Both the position numbers and the translations under genes were made by a program. Below the pieces are notes generated by a model. That model worked only from the letters and a program-made list of their open reading frames with translations. It had not been told where the DNA came from and ran no database searches. Source: Nitrosopumilales archaeon UBA218 (GTDB taxonomy: Archaea; Thermoproteota; Nitrososphaeria; Nitrososphaerales; Nitrosopumilaceae). Taken from it: DNA of 18,036 nucleotides. Shown in pieces: positions 1 through 6,982 of the stretch; within the stretch, counting starts at the first letter, position 1, and the number at the start of each line of letters is the position of its first letter. The DNA lies in contig DAMC01000039.1 in assembly GCA_002499525.1 (NCBI GenBank), positions 24,059-42,094 on the forward strand. The letters are read 5' to 3'.

Positions 1-131
1 AATGGCATTTCAGTTGGTTTGCAATTGAATTTTTTGAGAACTTCTTCTGCGTCCTTTTTGTTCATTATCTCATGAGTTGGTACGTAAATATGATCAGGTA
101 CTAGAATGTGTGTCTTCTTAGTTGCCATCAT
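1..131 (-). CDS. rpoH: RNA polymerase subunit H (RpoH/Rpb5 C-terminal-like), partial
   Basis: This is the N-terminal part of archaeal RNA polymerase subunit H, the counterpart of the C-terminal domain of eukaryotic Rpb5; the gene runs off the left edge. The translation begins MMATKKTHILVPDHIYVPTH and continues with an acidic/basic helix (KKDAEEVLKKF) and a LP-type segment, matching the family pattern of a HxLVPxH strand followed by EExxxLLKKY and xxLP. About 43 residues are visible of a family that usually has 75-110. Two adjacent ATGs (131 and 128) can serve as start. A Shine-Dalgarno-like GGTGA at 138-134 sits five bases before the ATG at 128 and favours that one. In archaea rpoH usually precedes rpoB on the same strand, which would lie outside the window. 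The assignment rests on a short stretch but the motif is characteristic. Confidence 0.8.
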   Translation of the reverse strand, partial: MMATKKTHILVPDHIYVPTHEIMNKKDAEEVLKKFNCKPTEMP

Positions 132-199
132 ACTCACCTTGGATAGCATTAGCTAAATCTTGAAAATTACCAGACAAACTAAAAAAACTCAAAAAAGAC

Positions 200-214
200 T
201 TTATATATATTTAA
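200..214 (-). promoter_or_regulatory. TATA box for rpoH
   Basis: Read on the minus strand this is TTAAATATATATAAA, a strong archaeal TATA element. Transcription would start near 175, giving a leader of roughly 45 nt that contains the GGTGA ribosome-binding site at 138-134. This gene therefore appears to have a real 5' leader, unlike most genes in the window. Confidence 0.5.
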
Positions 215-274
215 TCAAGATCTGGTAAAAAATCCAACATTTTTCGTTAATGGTCAATGATTTTTTTCCTAACC

Positions 275-282
275 TTAAATAG
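275..282 (+). promoter_or_regulatory. TATA box for first PEFG-CTERM gene
   Basis: TTAAATAG ends 25 nt before the ATG at 307. At that spacing transcription begins at or a few bases before the start codon, and no ribosome-binding site is visible, so the mRNA is probably leaderless or nearly so. Confidence 0.6.
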
Positions 283-306
283 TATTCGGTAGAACGAAAA
301 AGCAAG

Positions 307-1149
307 ATGAATACACTATACGCAACACTAGCGTTGTTTGCAATTCTGGCTACTGGCTCATTAGGAGTATCAGCTTTTGCGCAGGAATTTGTAGATGCAG
401 TTACCGTAGCAACCGACCAAACATCATATGCAAATGGGGACACAATTACCGTAACAGGTACTGTCAGAGAAAAACTATCAGGATATGATGTGACTTTGCA
501 AGTTATTGCAGCGAACGGAAACTTGGTTACTGCAAAACAACTACCAGTTTCAGATGATAATACATTTGGAACTGACCTGACTGCTGGTGGTCCTCTATGG
601 AGATCTGCTGGAACATACACCGTCAAGGTATTGTATGGAACAGCGACGAGAACTGCAGAGACTACATTTGAATTTGGTGGTTCTGGTGAATCAGCACCGG
701 TAAGAGGCCTACCGAAATTCAATCTAGCTAACCCAGAAGACGGGGCAGTTGGTTACTCCATAAAAGGAGGTAAAATAGTCAGCATTACTCCAGATTCAAG
801 TAGCAAATCCTTAATGGTAGAAATTGAAACTACAAGTGACGGTCAGCTAAAATTACAAATCCCAAGAAGCGTACTTGACGCAAGAGCTGGTCCTGACGGA
901 CAGAGCGGTGACGATCAAAGCTTTTTTGTGACAGTTGACGGACAAGACGTCGACTTTGACGAAACAACTACAGCCGATGATCGCACATTGACCATACCAT
1001 TTGAGGACGGAAATACTCAAATCGAGATAGTCGGAACTTACGTAGTCCCAGAATTTGGCACAATCGCAGTAATAGTTCTTGCAGTAGCAATTGTATCAAT
1101 AGTTGCTATATCTTCAAGAAGTAGACTAAGTATTCTGCCAAAATACTAG
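307..1149 (+). CDS. Secreted PEFG-CTERM surface protein, copy 1
   Basis: This is a 280-residue cell-surface protein of the thaumarchaeal PEFG-CTERM class. A signal peptide spans about residues 1-25 and ends in SAFAQ. Residues about 32-123 form an Ig/macroglobulin-like beta domain with the conserved pieces YxxGDTITVTGTV and GGPLWRSAGTYTVKVLYG. A second beta domain, about 155-244, carries an acidic glycine loop (PDGQSGDD, 196-203) followed by FFVTVDGQDVDF. The tail is VPEFG (247-251), one hydrophobic helix and a short basic end, RSRLSILPKY. PEFG tails of this design are thought to be archaeosortase signals for surface anchoring. No enzyme motif is visible and the ligand or role is unknown. It is the first of three tandem paralogues and has its own promoter and a T-rich terminator. 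Confidence 0.85.
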   Translation: MNTLYATLALFAILATGSLGVSAFAQEFVDAVTVATDQTSYANGDTITVTGTVREKLSGYDVTLQVIAANGNLVTAKQLPVSDDNTFGTDLTAGGPLWRSAGTYTVKVLYGTATRTAETTFEFGGSGESAPVRGLPKFNLANPEDGAVGYSIKGGKIVSITPDSSSKSLMVEIETTSDGQLKLQIPRSVLDARAGPDGQSGDDQSFFVTVDGQDVDFDETTTADDRTLTIPFEDGNTQIEIVGTYVVPEFGTIAVIVLAVAIVSIVAISSRSRLSILPKY

Positions 1150-1156
1150 ATCTTCA

Positions 1157-1172
1157 ACTTTTTTCATTTTTT
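1157..1172 (+). terminator. T-rich terminator after PEFG copy 1
   Basis: ACTTTTTTCATTTTTT follows the stop codon by 7 nt. Two T-runs are the usual archaeal intrinsic termination signal. The same 16 bases recur at 2133-2148 after the second copy. Confidence 0.5.
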
Positions 1173-1180
1173 AAATATAC

Positions 1181-1188
1181 ATAAATAG
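1181..1188 (+). promoter_or_regulatory. TATA box for second PEFG-CTERM gene
   Basis: ATAAATAG ends 25 nt before the ATG at 1213, the same geometry as the first copy. An alternative A/T-rich box, TTTAAATATA, lies just upstream at 1170-1179 but would require a short leader. Confidence 0.55.
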
Positions 1189-1212
1189 TCAGCATTCTAA
1201 ACGCCATTCAAG

Positions 1213-2124
1213 ATGAATAGTTATGCACTATCAGTGCTAATTGCCATTATAGCTGCAGCAGGCACTTTAGCAGTAGTACCAACTTATGCATCTAGCTTCG
1301 ATCAAGAGGCATGCCCAGGTTGTAGCAACAACGACGCTTACACAAAGCATCAATTGGCATTACACAATGTATTGCCAATCCAGGTGTCAACAGATAAAAA
1401 AATCTATGACCACAATTCCGAGGTCAAAGTAAGCGGAACAGTTGCAAATCTAAGAGCTGACTCTCCAGTTACAATCACAGTAGTTGGTCCACAAAACAAC
1501 GTTGTGAGAGCTGAGCAAATCGAAGTTTCAGCGGACAACACGTTTGAAACAACGTTTAGCACCGCAGGTGATCTTTTCAGAGCAAACGGTGATTACACCG
1601 TCAGAGTGCAATACGGTCCACAACAAATCAACGACAAAGTCGTGATTCAGTTAGTAGGCGAAGCACCAGAAAAAGCATCAGCTTGTGGTGTTGGTGAGAT
1701 TGCAGTAAAAGGCGGAGGTCAAGTTTACTGTGTTCCATATGAAGCAAATGGAGCAGTAGTAACAAGTGCCACTGCTAGCAGTGCTACAAAATCACTTACC
1801 CTGAAAATCGCAACTGAGAGTGACGGCGCCATCTCCGTTAAAATCCCAAGAGAAGTCTTGGATGCAATGGGTGACAACGGTCAAGATCAAGACTTTGTTG
1901 TTACAGTAGATGATCAAGAAGCAGATTTCACAGAGACAGATACAACTGACTCTCAACGAACACTTGAAATCCAATTCTCACAGGGCGATTCACAGATTGA
2001 GATCATAGGTACTAAGGCAGTTCCAGAATTTGGCACAATGGCAGCAATCATTCTCGCAGTAGCAATTGTATCAATAGTTGCTATCACTGCTAGAACACGA
2101 CTTAGCATCTCACCAAGATACTAA
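1213..2124 (+). CDS. Secreted PEFG-CTERM surface protein, copy 2 (cysteine-bearing)
   Basis: This 303-residue paralogue of the preceding protein has a signal peptide (about 1-26), an Ig/macroglobulin-like domain (about 55-147, with VKVSGTVANL and ANGDYTVRVQYG), the second beta domain (about 190-266) and VPEFG (270-274) with a hydrophobic helix and basic tail. It differs from copy 1 by two insertions that contain cysteines. One is CPGC (34-37), with histidines at 46 and 51, just after the signal peptide. The other is a two-cysteine module (C158 to C173, CGVG...YCV) between the two beta domains. The CxxC with nearby histidines could bind a metal or form a disulfide; the sequence cannot decide. 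The acidic loop is shortened to MGDNGQDQDF. The C-terminal tail is almost identical to copy 1 at DNA level, which points to recent duplication or gene conversion. Confidence 0.85.
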   Translation: MNSYALSVLIAIIAAAGTLAVVPTYASSFDQEACPGCSNNDAYTKHQLALHNVLPIQVSTDKKIYDHNSEVKVSGTVANLRADSPVTITVVGPQNNVVRAEQIEVSADNTFETTFSTAGDLFRANGDYTVRVQYGPQQINDKVVIQLVGEAPEKASACGVGEIAVKGGGQVYCVPYEANGAVVTSATASSATKSLTLKIATESDGAISVKIPREVLDAMGDNGQDQDFVVTVDDQEADFTETDTTDSQRTLEIQFSQGDSQIEIIGTKAVPEFGTMAAIILAVAIVSIVAITARTRLSISPRY

Positions 2125-2132
2125 GGTTCTCT

Positions 2133-2148
2133 ACTTTTTTCATTTTTT
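2133..2148 (+). terminator. T-rich terminator after PEFG copy 2
   Basis: Two T6 runs separated by CA, 8 nt after the stop codon, identical over 16 bases to the signal after copy 1. Confidence 0.5.
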
Positions 2149-2169
2149 ACCATAAATTACAAGAAAAGG

Positions 2170-2177
2170 AAATATAT
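2170..2177 (+). promoter_or_regulatory. TATA box for third PEFG-CTERM gene
   Basis: AAATATAT ends 21 nt before the GTG at 2198. This supports that GTG as the start of a leaderless message, since no ATG lies nearby in frame. Confidence 0.5.
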
Positions 2178-2197
2178 GATAATTTTACAAATTTGGT

Positions 2198-3031
2198 GTG
2201 AAGACAAGTCACGTTTTGATTTTTTCGGTATTTGTTTTATGTGTCCTATCACATAGTTTGGCATCAGCAGAAGAATGTAAGCAAGTATGTGTAGCAAAGT
2301 CATTTTACAAACAGGGTGACGCAGTCATAGTATCAGGTAAGGTTGATGCAGTTTTACAAAATACGCCTTTGTTGATTCAGGTATTCCATGAAACAAATCG
2401 TGCACATATAGCCCAAGTCGATGTTGCACAGGATGGAACGTTTACTTATTCATTTATTGCAGATGGACCATATTTTACAAAAGATGGCAAGTACATAGTC
2501 AAAACAGCGTATGGAGTAGCAGGAAACACGTATGAAACTAGTTTTGATTTTCAAACAAAAAAAACCGGAGAGAATCCACAGCAAATCTATGAAGTTAGAA
2601 AACCCGACCAAACGGGCACATTTGACATACCTTATGCAATAAACGGTGGTTCTGTGAAAAATATCGTAGTGGAGCCATCCATTCTAGGGTTGATTACGAC
2701 CATTCAGGCAGACCAAGACGGTTCACTAACATTGGATTTAGGACGAGAGTGGATTGATGCCAAGACTGGTTCAGACGGAAAAAGTGGGGATGATGACAGG
2801 TTTATTGTTTTCATCGATGGTACAGAAGTACAATATCAAGAATCAACTACCAAACCAGAATCTAGGCTGATTACAATAAACTTCCAAGAAGGAAATTCTG
2901 AGATTGAGGTTGTAGGTACGTATGTGGTACCAGAATTTGGTACAGTGGTAATTTTTGTACTAGCACTTGCCACCATATCAACAACAATATTGGTAAGAAA
3001 GAATTCACTTTTAAAATTAAAACCACAATGA
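2198..3031 (+). CDS. Secreted PEFG-CTERM surface protein, copy 3
   Basis: This 277-residue protein is the most divergent of the three tandem paralogues. It starts with GTG, placed by the TATA box 21 nt upstream and by the signal peptide that follows directly (about residues 1-24, ending LASA). Next come a CxxxC pair (C27, C31), the Ig/macroglobulin-like domain (about 32-118, with VIVSGKVDAV and KDGKYIVKTAYG), and the second beta domain (about 150-240) with the acidic loop GSDGKSGDDD (191-200). The protein ends with VPEFG (244-248), a hydrophobic helix and a basic tail. The loop closely resembles that of copy 1 and may bind a cation. It is presumably exported and anchored like its neighbours, and its function is unknown. 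Confidence 0.83.
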   Translation: MKTSHVLIFSVFVLCVLSHSLASAEECKQVCVAKSFYKQGDAVIVSGKVDAVLQNTPLLIQVFHETNRAHIAQVDVAQDGTFTYSFIADGPYFTKDGKYIVKTAYGVAGNTYETSFDFQTKKTGENPQQIYEVRKPDQTGTFDIPYAINGGSVKNIVVEPSILGLITTIQADQDGSLTLDLGREWIDAKTGSDGKSGDDDRFIVFIDGTEVQYQESTTKPESRLITINFQEGNSEIEVVGTYVVPEFGTVVIFVLALATISTTILVRKNSLLKLKPQ

Positions 3032-3153
3032 GGATTCCATCATACTGGAATGATTTCCTGTGCTGTATCTGATTACGTCCAATGATTTCATCTAAAGTTA
3101 ATTTTTAACTAATTGTTAAATTTTAAAATGTTTGATTATATTTTACCAGAATT
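3032..3153. other. Convergent intergenic region with small hairpin
   Basis: The 122 bases between the third PEFG gene and larE are non-coding. They hold a 6-bp inverted repeat, ATTCCA (3034-3039) and TGGAAT (3046-3051), with a 6-nt loop, right after the PEFG stop. Further T- and A-rich stretches at about 3097-3145 could end transcription from either side. Nothing else stands out. Confidence 0.35.
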
Positions 3154-3948
3154 TTAATCAGTGATTACATTAATTTTTCCAGGCCTATAACCTGTTTCAT
3201 CGATTGTTACAGATTCAAACCCAATAGATTTGAGTTTTGATTTTAATTCTTCAGTATTGATGTTTTGAAAAACAACTAGTTCGTCAGAGCCAACCTCGAT
3301 TTTCGCCATACCATTAATGTCTCTGACTCGTACCTGTCGAGCACCAGTCATTTGTTTGACAAATATTTCTCCCATCTCAATTCTAGCGAGCCTTTGTGCG
3401 GTAACTCTTTGCCCCCAAGGGATTCTGGAGGCAAGGCATGAGTTTGAAGGCCTGTCATAAACTGACAAACCAACTTGCCGAGCTATGTTGCGTATATCAT
3501 TTTTGGTAAAACCAGATTCTACCAGTGGACTCCTGATTCCATTGTTTTGTAAGGCCTCAATACCAGGCCTATAATCACCCAAATCATCCACATTTGTCCC
3601 ATCAACTATGAATTCGATATTCCTTTCTTTTGCTAACTTGGTTAGATGAAATGCAAGTTCCGAACGACAGTGAAAACAACGATTTTGATCATTTTTTACA
3701 AAATCAGGATTTTGAAGTTCGTCATATGATATTATTGTGTGTTGTATTCCAATTTCTTTACAGATTCTTTTTGCAGATTCAAGTTCTTCTTGAGCCAAAG
3801 TTTTGTAATCTGCAGTTACTGCTATTGCAGAATCACCAAGGACGTTGTATGCAGAATAAGCAACAAGAGCACTGTCAACTCCTCCAGAAAGTGCCACAAG
3901 AAGACTTTTTTTATCAGAAAACCATCTGTTTAGAGATTCTAGTTTCAT
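3154..3948 (-). CDS. larE: LarE, ATP-dependent sulfur transferase for the nickel-pincer cofactor
   Basis: LarE activates the carboxylates of pyridinium-3,5-biscarboxylate mononucleotide with ATP and inserts the two sulfur atoms of the nickel-pincer nucleotide cofactor. The 264-residue length is typical. The PP-loop SGGVDS lies at 21-26. NRCFHC gives cysteines 91 and 94. The family signature RPSNSCLASRIPWG places C171 at the position of the sacrificial cysteine of the Lactiplantibacillus enzyme (Cys176). Three cysteines rather than one fit the LarE subtype reported to carry an Fe-S cluster and to act catalytically; this is inference from the residues. The ATG at 3948 overlaps the larC stop as ATGA, so the two genes are translationally coupled. 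It is a cytoplasmic enzyme. Confusion with other PP-loop ATPases is unlikely given the CLASRIP motif and the larC neighbour. Confidence 0.92.
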   Translation of the reverse strand: MKLESLNRWFSDKKSLLVALSGGVDSALVAYSAYNVLGDSAIAVTADYKTLAQEELESAKRICKEIGIQHTIISYDELQNPDFVKNDQNRCFHCRSELAFHLTKLAKERNIEFIVDGTNVDDLGDYRPGIEALQNNGIRSPLVESGFTKNDIRNIARQVGLSVYDRPSNSCLASRIPWGQRVTAQRLARIEMGEIFVKQMTGARQVRVRDINGMAKIEVGSDELVVFQNINTEELKSKLKSIGFESVTIDETGYRPGKINVITD

Positions 3949-5150
3949 TTTAGTTGCCTTTTTACTTCGGATTTGATTAATTCTTCGGTCTCTCGAAAAG
4001 TCAATTCAAGTCTGCCGGATATTTTTTTGATATCTTCGTATTCAATTTTAAATGATTTTCCTGATGTTTTACAACGCACTGTGAAGTTTTTGTTTTGAAT
4101 TTTTATTTTATATGATGAAATACGTCGAGGCACAATTAATCTGTCCGAAGTTCTAATTCTAACTCCCAAAGTTCCTGTTTCAGATATCAAAATTTTGGCC
4201 AGATTATCTTCGTCCTTTTTATCATAAATTACAGAAATCATGTGGCTAGGTCTCCCTTTTTTTGTCAATGTTGGAAAAACGGAAACATCTTTTGCTCCAC
4301 CAGACATAAGTTTTTCAATTAAATGTCCAAGAACTTCTCCAGATACATCATCAACATTAGTCTCAAGTATGCTAACAGAGTCCATTTGGATTGTGGATTT
4401 TTCTCCAAGAACCAATTTCAATACATTTGAAAATCCTTCAAAATTTTTTTGTCCTGCCCCATATCCAACGGAATCAATTTTCATTAGAGGATAATACTGC
4501 CTACTTTTTGCCAGATTTACTAGCATTGCAGCTCCAGTAGGAGTGGTCAGTTCTGATTTTGCATTATTGCCCGAAATAAAAATTCCTGATTTTTTAAATA
4601 TCTCCAAAATAGCTCCTGCAGGATTAGATACCGTACCATGGGAAAATGTAATGGTGCCATTCCCAACTGCTACTGGCATCGAAATTATTTCGTGCTCAAA
4701 GCACTTTAGATCATCTAGTGCAATAGCAGTACCCAAGATGTCTATTACAGTGTCAATACTAGCAGCTTCGTGAAAATGAACGGAGTTTTTTGGCACTCCA
4801 TGAATTTTAGATTCAGCTTGGATTAGTGTCTCAATACTGTCTTTGGCAAAGTTGATTGCGTTCTCAGACAATCCAATTTTAATTGCGGTTTTAACAATAC
4901 ATTCTTGGATTTGAATTCCTTTTCGATCATGAAAGTTTTCGGCTAGTTGAAGAAAAAGACCAGTTGCGTTTACACCGTGTTTATTCACCTTATTAAATTC
5001 GATTTTTTTAATTTTAGAATTTATAAGAAACTTTTGAGCCTCTTTTACCCCAGAGATGATTTTGGATGTTTTTGCTCCGAGATCAACAAGGGATGACAAA
5101 AGCATGTCTCCAGAGATTCCAGCAATTGATGGATCTATTACAAGAACCAT
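3945..5150 (-). CDS. larC: LarC, nickel insertase for the nickel-pincer cofactor
   Basis: LarC is the CTP-dependent cyclometallase that inserts nickel into the sulfur-bearing pincer nucleotide, the last step of cofactor synthesis. The 401-residue protein begins VLVIDPSIAGISGDMLLSSL, the family's N-terminal signature. It has VHFHEAASIDTVIDILGTA in the middle (about 123-141) and ETNVDDVSGEVLGHLIEKL in the second half, followed by a GRPSHMISV segment and the GTLGVRI motif. It is one continuous reading frame. In Lactiplantibacillus plantarum the gene is split into larC1 and larC2, joined by a programmed frameshift, and there is no sign of that here. A TATA box at 5173-5180 lies 23 nt before the ATG. 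The gene heads a larC-larE operon divergent from mdh. Confidence 0.93.
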   Translation of the reverse strand: MVLVIDPSIAGISGDMLLSSLVDLGAKTSKIISGVKEAQKFLINSKIKKIEFNKVNKHGVNATGLFLQLAENFHDRKGIQIQECIVKTAIKIGLSENAINFAKDSIETLIQAESKIHGVPKNSVHFHEAASIDTVIDILGTAIALDDLKCFEHEIISMPVAVGNGTITFSHGTVSNPAGAILEIFKKSGIFISGNNAKSELTTPTGAAMLVNLAKSRQYYPLMKIDSVGYGAGQKNFEGFSNVLKLVLGEKSTIQMDSVSILETNVDDVSGEVLGHLIEKLMSGGAKDVSVFPTLTKKGRPSHMISVIYDKKDEDNLAKILISETGTLGVRIRTSDRLIVPRRISSYKIKIQNKNFTVRCKTSGKSFKIEYEDIKKISGRLELTFRETEELIKSEVKRQLK

Positions 5151-5172
5151 AAAATCAAAGATTCAAAAATGC

Positions 5173-5180
5173 ATATAAAT
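5173..5180 (-). promoter_or_regulatory. TATA box for larC-larE
   Basis: Minus-strand ATTTATAT ends 23 nt before the larC ATG at 5150, consistent with a leaderless message. It lies within the 118-bp spacer shared with the divergent mdh gene. Confidence 0.55.
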
Positions 5181-5234
5181 TCTCAGTTCCCAAAAACAAA
5201 AAACTTTTTCAATTTTTGGAATAAACACAATAGA

Positions 5235-5242
5235 TTTAATTA
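5235..5242 (+). promoter_or_regulatory. Probable TATA box for mdh
   Basis: TTTAATTA ends 27 nt before the mdh ATG at 5269. It is a weaker match than the other boxes in the window but at nearly the usual distance. Confidence 0.35.
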
Positions 5243-5268
5243 CAGAGTAAAAAAGTCGCAAAACATCA

Positions 5269-6177
5269 ATGATTACAATTATAGGTTCTGGAAAAGTTGG
5301 AGGAGATGCAGCTCTTTTCTCTGCATTAAAAAAAGTCGACAATGAAATTTTGCTACTAGACGTAGTTAATGGATTACCTCAAGGTGAAGCAATGGATATC
5401 AATCATATGTTATCAGAACAGGGCACAGATGTCACTGTCAGAGGTTCTAATGATTATTCTGAGATGAAAGGCTCCAAAGTAGTAGTTGTGGTTGCGGGTT
5501 CAGGAAGAAAACCAGGCATGACAAGAATGGATCTGCTCAAAATTAATGCGGGGATCGTCAAAGGTGTGGTAGATAACATCAAAAAATATGCAGATGATTC
5601 CATAATCGTTCCTGTCACAAACCCATTAGACCCAATGGTGCACATTTCATTTCAAACATCTGGTTTTGATAGAAATAGAATAGTTGGAATGGGTGGTATG
5701 TTAGATTTGTCCAGATTCATACAGTTTATCCATGAAGCAACAGGCCATTCTCGAGAATCAATCAGAGCATTGGTCATTGGCGAGCATGGTGAAAACATGC
5801 TACCATTACCAAGGTTTTCCACAGTTTCAGGAATTCCATTAAGTTCAATGCTACCTAAAGAGAAACTCGCTGAGCTTGTCCAAAATACCAAACAAGTAGC
5901 AGCGAAAGTAATTGAACTCAAAGGAGCCACTGTTCATGCTCCTGGAAACGCAATATCCACCATAGTTGATGCAATTTTAAAAGATAGGAAAAAAGTCATC
6001 CCAGTTGCGACACCTCTGGCCGGAGAATACGGACAATCCAATGTTTCAATAGGAGTTCCTGCGGTTATCGGTAAAAAAGGTGTAGAGAAAATTATTGAAT
6101 TAGATTTGGATTCTCAAGAAAAGGAAATGTTCCTCAAAGGAGTAGAAAGCGTCAGATCTGCTCTTGCAGGTATCTGA
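5269..6177 (+). CDS. mdh: NAD-dependent malate dehydrogenase (LDH-like type)
   Basis: This enzyme interconverts malate and oxaloacetate in the cytoplasm. The 302-residue protein has the Rossmann motif GSGKVGG (6-12) and an aspartate at 31 that selects NAD over NADP. The mobile loop GRKPGMTRMDLL has Arg80 where lactate dehydrogenases have Gln, and that residue decides for malate. Arg86, Asp146, Arg149 and the catalytic His173 in GEHGENM are all present. It sits between larC (divergent) and larB (34 bp downstream, same strand). Its general role is the TCA-type carbon cycle. The placement amid cofactor genes for a hydroxyacid racemase suggests, without proof, a shared link to malate or other 2-hydroxyacids. 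Confidence 0.92.
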   Translation: MITIIGSGKVGGDAALFSALKKVDNEILLLDVVNGLPQGEAMDINHMLSEQGTDVTVRGSNDYSEMKGSKVVVVVAGSGRKPGMTRMDLLKINAGIVKGVVDNIKKYADDSIIVPVTNPLDPMVHISFQTSGFDRNRIVGMGGMLDLSRFIQFIHEATGHSRESIRALVIGEHGENMLPLPRFSTVSGIPLSSMLPKEKLAELVQNTKQVAAKVIELKGATVHAPGNAISTIVDAILKDRKKVIPVATPLAGEYGQSNVSIGVPAVIGKKGVEKIIELDLDSQEKEMFLKGVESVRSALAGI

Positions 6178-6180
6178 TCA

Positions 6181-6191
6181 GTTTTTTAATT
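6181..6191 (+). promoter_or_regulatory. T-run and possible TATA box between mdh and larB
   Basis: GTTTTTTAATT lies just after the mdh stop and ends 21 nt before the larB ATG. The T6 run could terminate mdh transcripts, and TTTTAATT is at the right distance to act as a TATA box for larB. No ribosome-binding site precedes larB, which favours a separate leaderless message or coupled transcription without a clear signal. Confidence 0.3.
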
Positions 6192-6211
6192 AAATTAGTA
6201 GAACTATACCA

Positions 6212-6982
6212 ATGGAAGTAACTGATGTTCTAGAATCTCTAAAAGTTGGCACCATTACTGTAAATGAAGCAAAAAAACTTCTCTCACTATACTCTATTGA
6301 GAAAATAGAAGATTTTGCACAGATTGACATGGGTCGAAAACATAGAAAAGGAATTCCTGAGGTGATTTTTGCCGAACGAAAGACTGCCGAGGAAACCAAA
6401 AAAATCATTTCACGAGTAATACAAAAATCAGACTCGATTCTAATATCCAGAATTCAGAAAAAGGATTATGCAAAAATTCTAAAGTTTGTTAAAACTAAAA
6501 AACTCCAATTTAAAAACGGAAAAAACACTACTACGCTATTATTGTATAAAAAAACCCTCAAGAACAACAGGGGTAAAATAGGAATCATCACTGCCGGAAC
6601 GTCAGATATTGGAGTTGCTGAAGAGGCCAGGCTCACATGTGAAGCGATGCATTGCAGCACCATTACAACTTATGATGTAGGTATAGCTGGCCTACACAGA
6701 CTATTCCCGATAGTAAAAAAATTCATCGAGGAAGATGTGGATGCAGTCATAGTTGCTGCTGGAATGGAGGGGGCTCTTGCCTCCGTTGTTTCATCTTTGG
6801 TTAGTGTTCCAGTAATAGGTCTGCCGACGTCTGTCGGTTATGGTTACGGAGAGAAAGGAGTTGCTGCCCTAGCATCAATGCTACAAAGTTGCTCACTGGG
6901 TCTATCGGTTGTAAATATTGATAATGGGATTGGTGCTGGAGCAGTTGCAGCAAATATTGCAAACAGAGTCAGACGTGAATAA
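6212..6982 (+). CDS. larB: LarB, NaAD carboxylase/hydrolase for the nickel-pincer cofactor
   Basis: LarB carries out the first step of nickel-pincer nucleotide synthesis: it carboxylates the pyridinium ring of nicotinic acid adenine dinucleotide and cleaves the phosphoanhydride to give the biscarboxylated mononucleotide. The 256 residues show the family N-terminal signature DMGRKHRKGIPEVIFA (39-54) and the PurE-like domain (from about 120), with GTSDIGVAEEA, a VAAGMEGALASVV glycine loop, GLPTSVGYGYGEKG and NIDNGIGAGA near the end. Cys227 in SCSLG is probably the residue that attacks the pyridinium ring. The last 14 bases overlap the end of the oppositely oriented transporter gene. With larC and larE on the other side of mdh, the window holds the complete cofactor pathway. 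Confidence 0.92.
   Translation: MEVTDVLESLKVGTITVNEAKKLLSLYSIEKIEDFAQIDMGRKHRKGIPEVIFAERKTAEETKKIISRVIQKSDSILISRIQKKDYAKILKFVKTKKLQFKNGKNTTTLLLYKKTLKNNRGKIGIITAGTSDIGVAEEARLTCEAMHCSTITTYDVGIAGLHRLFPIVKKFIEEDVDAVIVAAGMEGALASVVSSLVSVPVIGLPTSVGYGYGEKGVAALASMLQSCSLGLSVVNIDNGIGAGAVAANIANRVRRE

Noticed and set aside
201..722. A 173-codon minus-strand open frame opposite the first PEFG gene
   Set aside because: It lies antisense to a well-supported gene with signal peptide and PEFG tail, has no domain features, and overlaps the promoter of the real gene.
3945..5150. Programmed frameshift in larC
   Set aside because: The frame is continuous over 401 residues with both halves of the family present, so no frameshift is needed.
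5269..6177. Lactate dehydrogenase as the identity of the dehydrogenase
   Set aside because: This would pair neatly with the lar genes, but the specificity loop has Arg80 where lactate dehydrogenases have Gln, so malate is the likely substrate.
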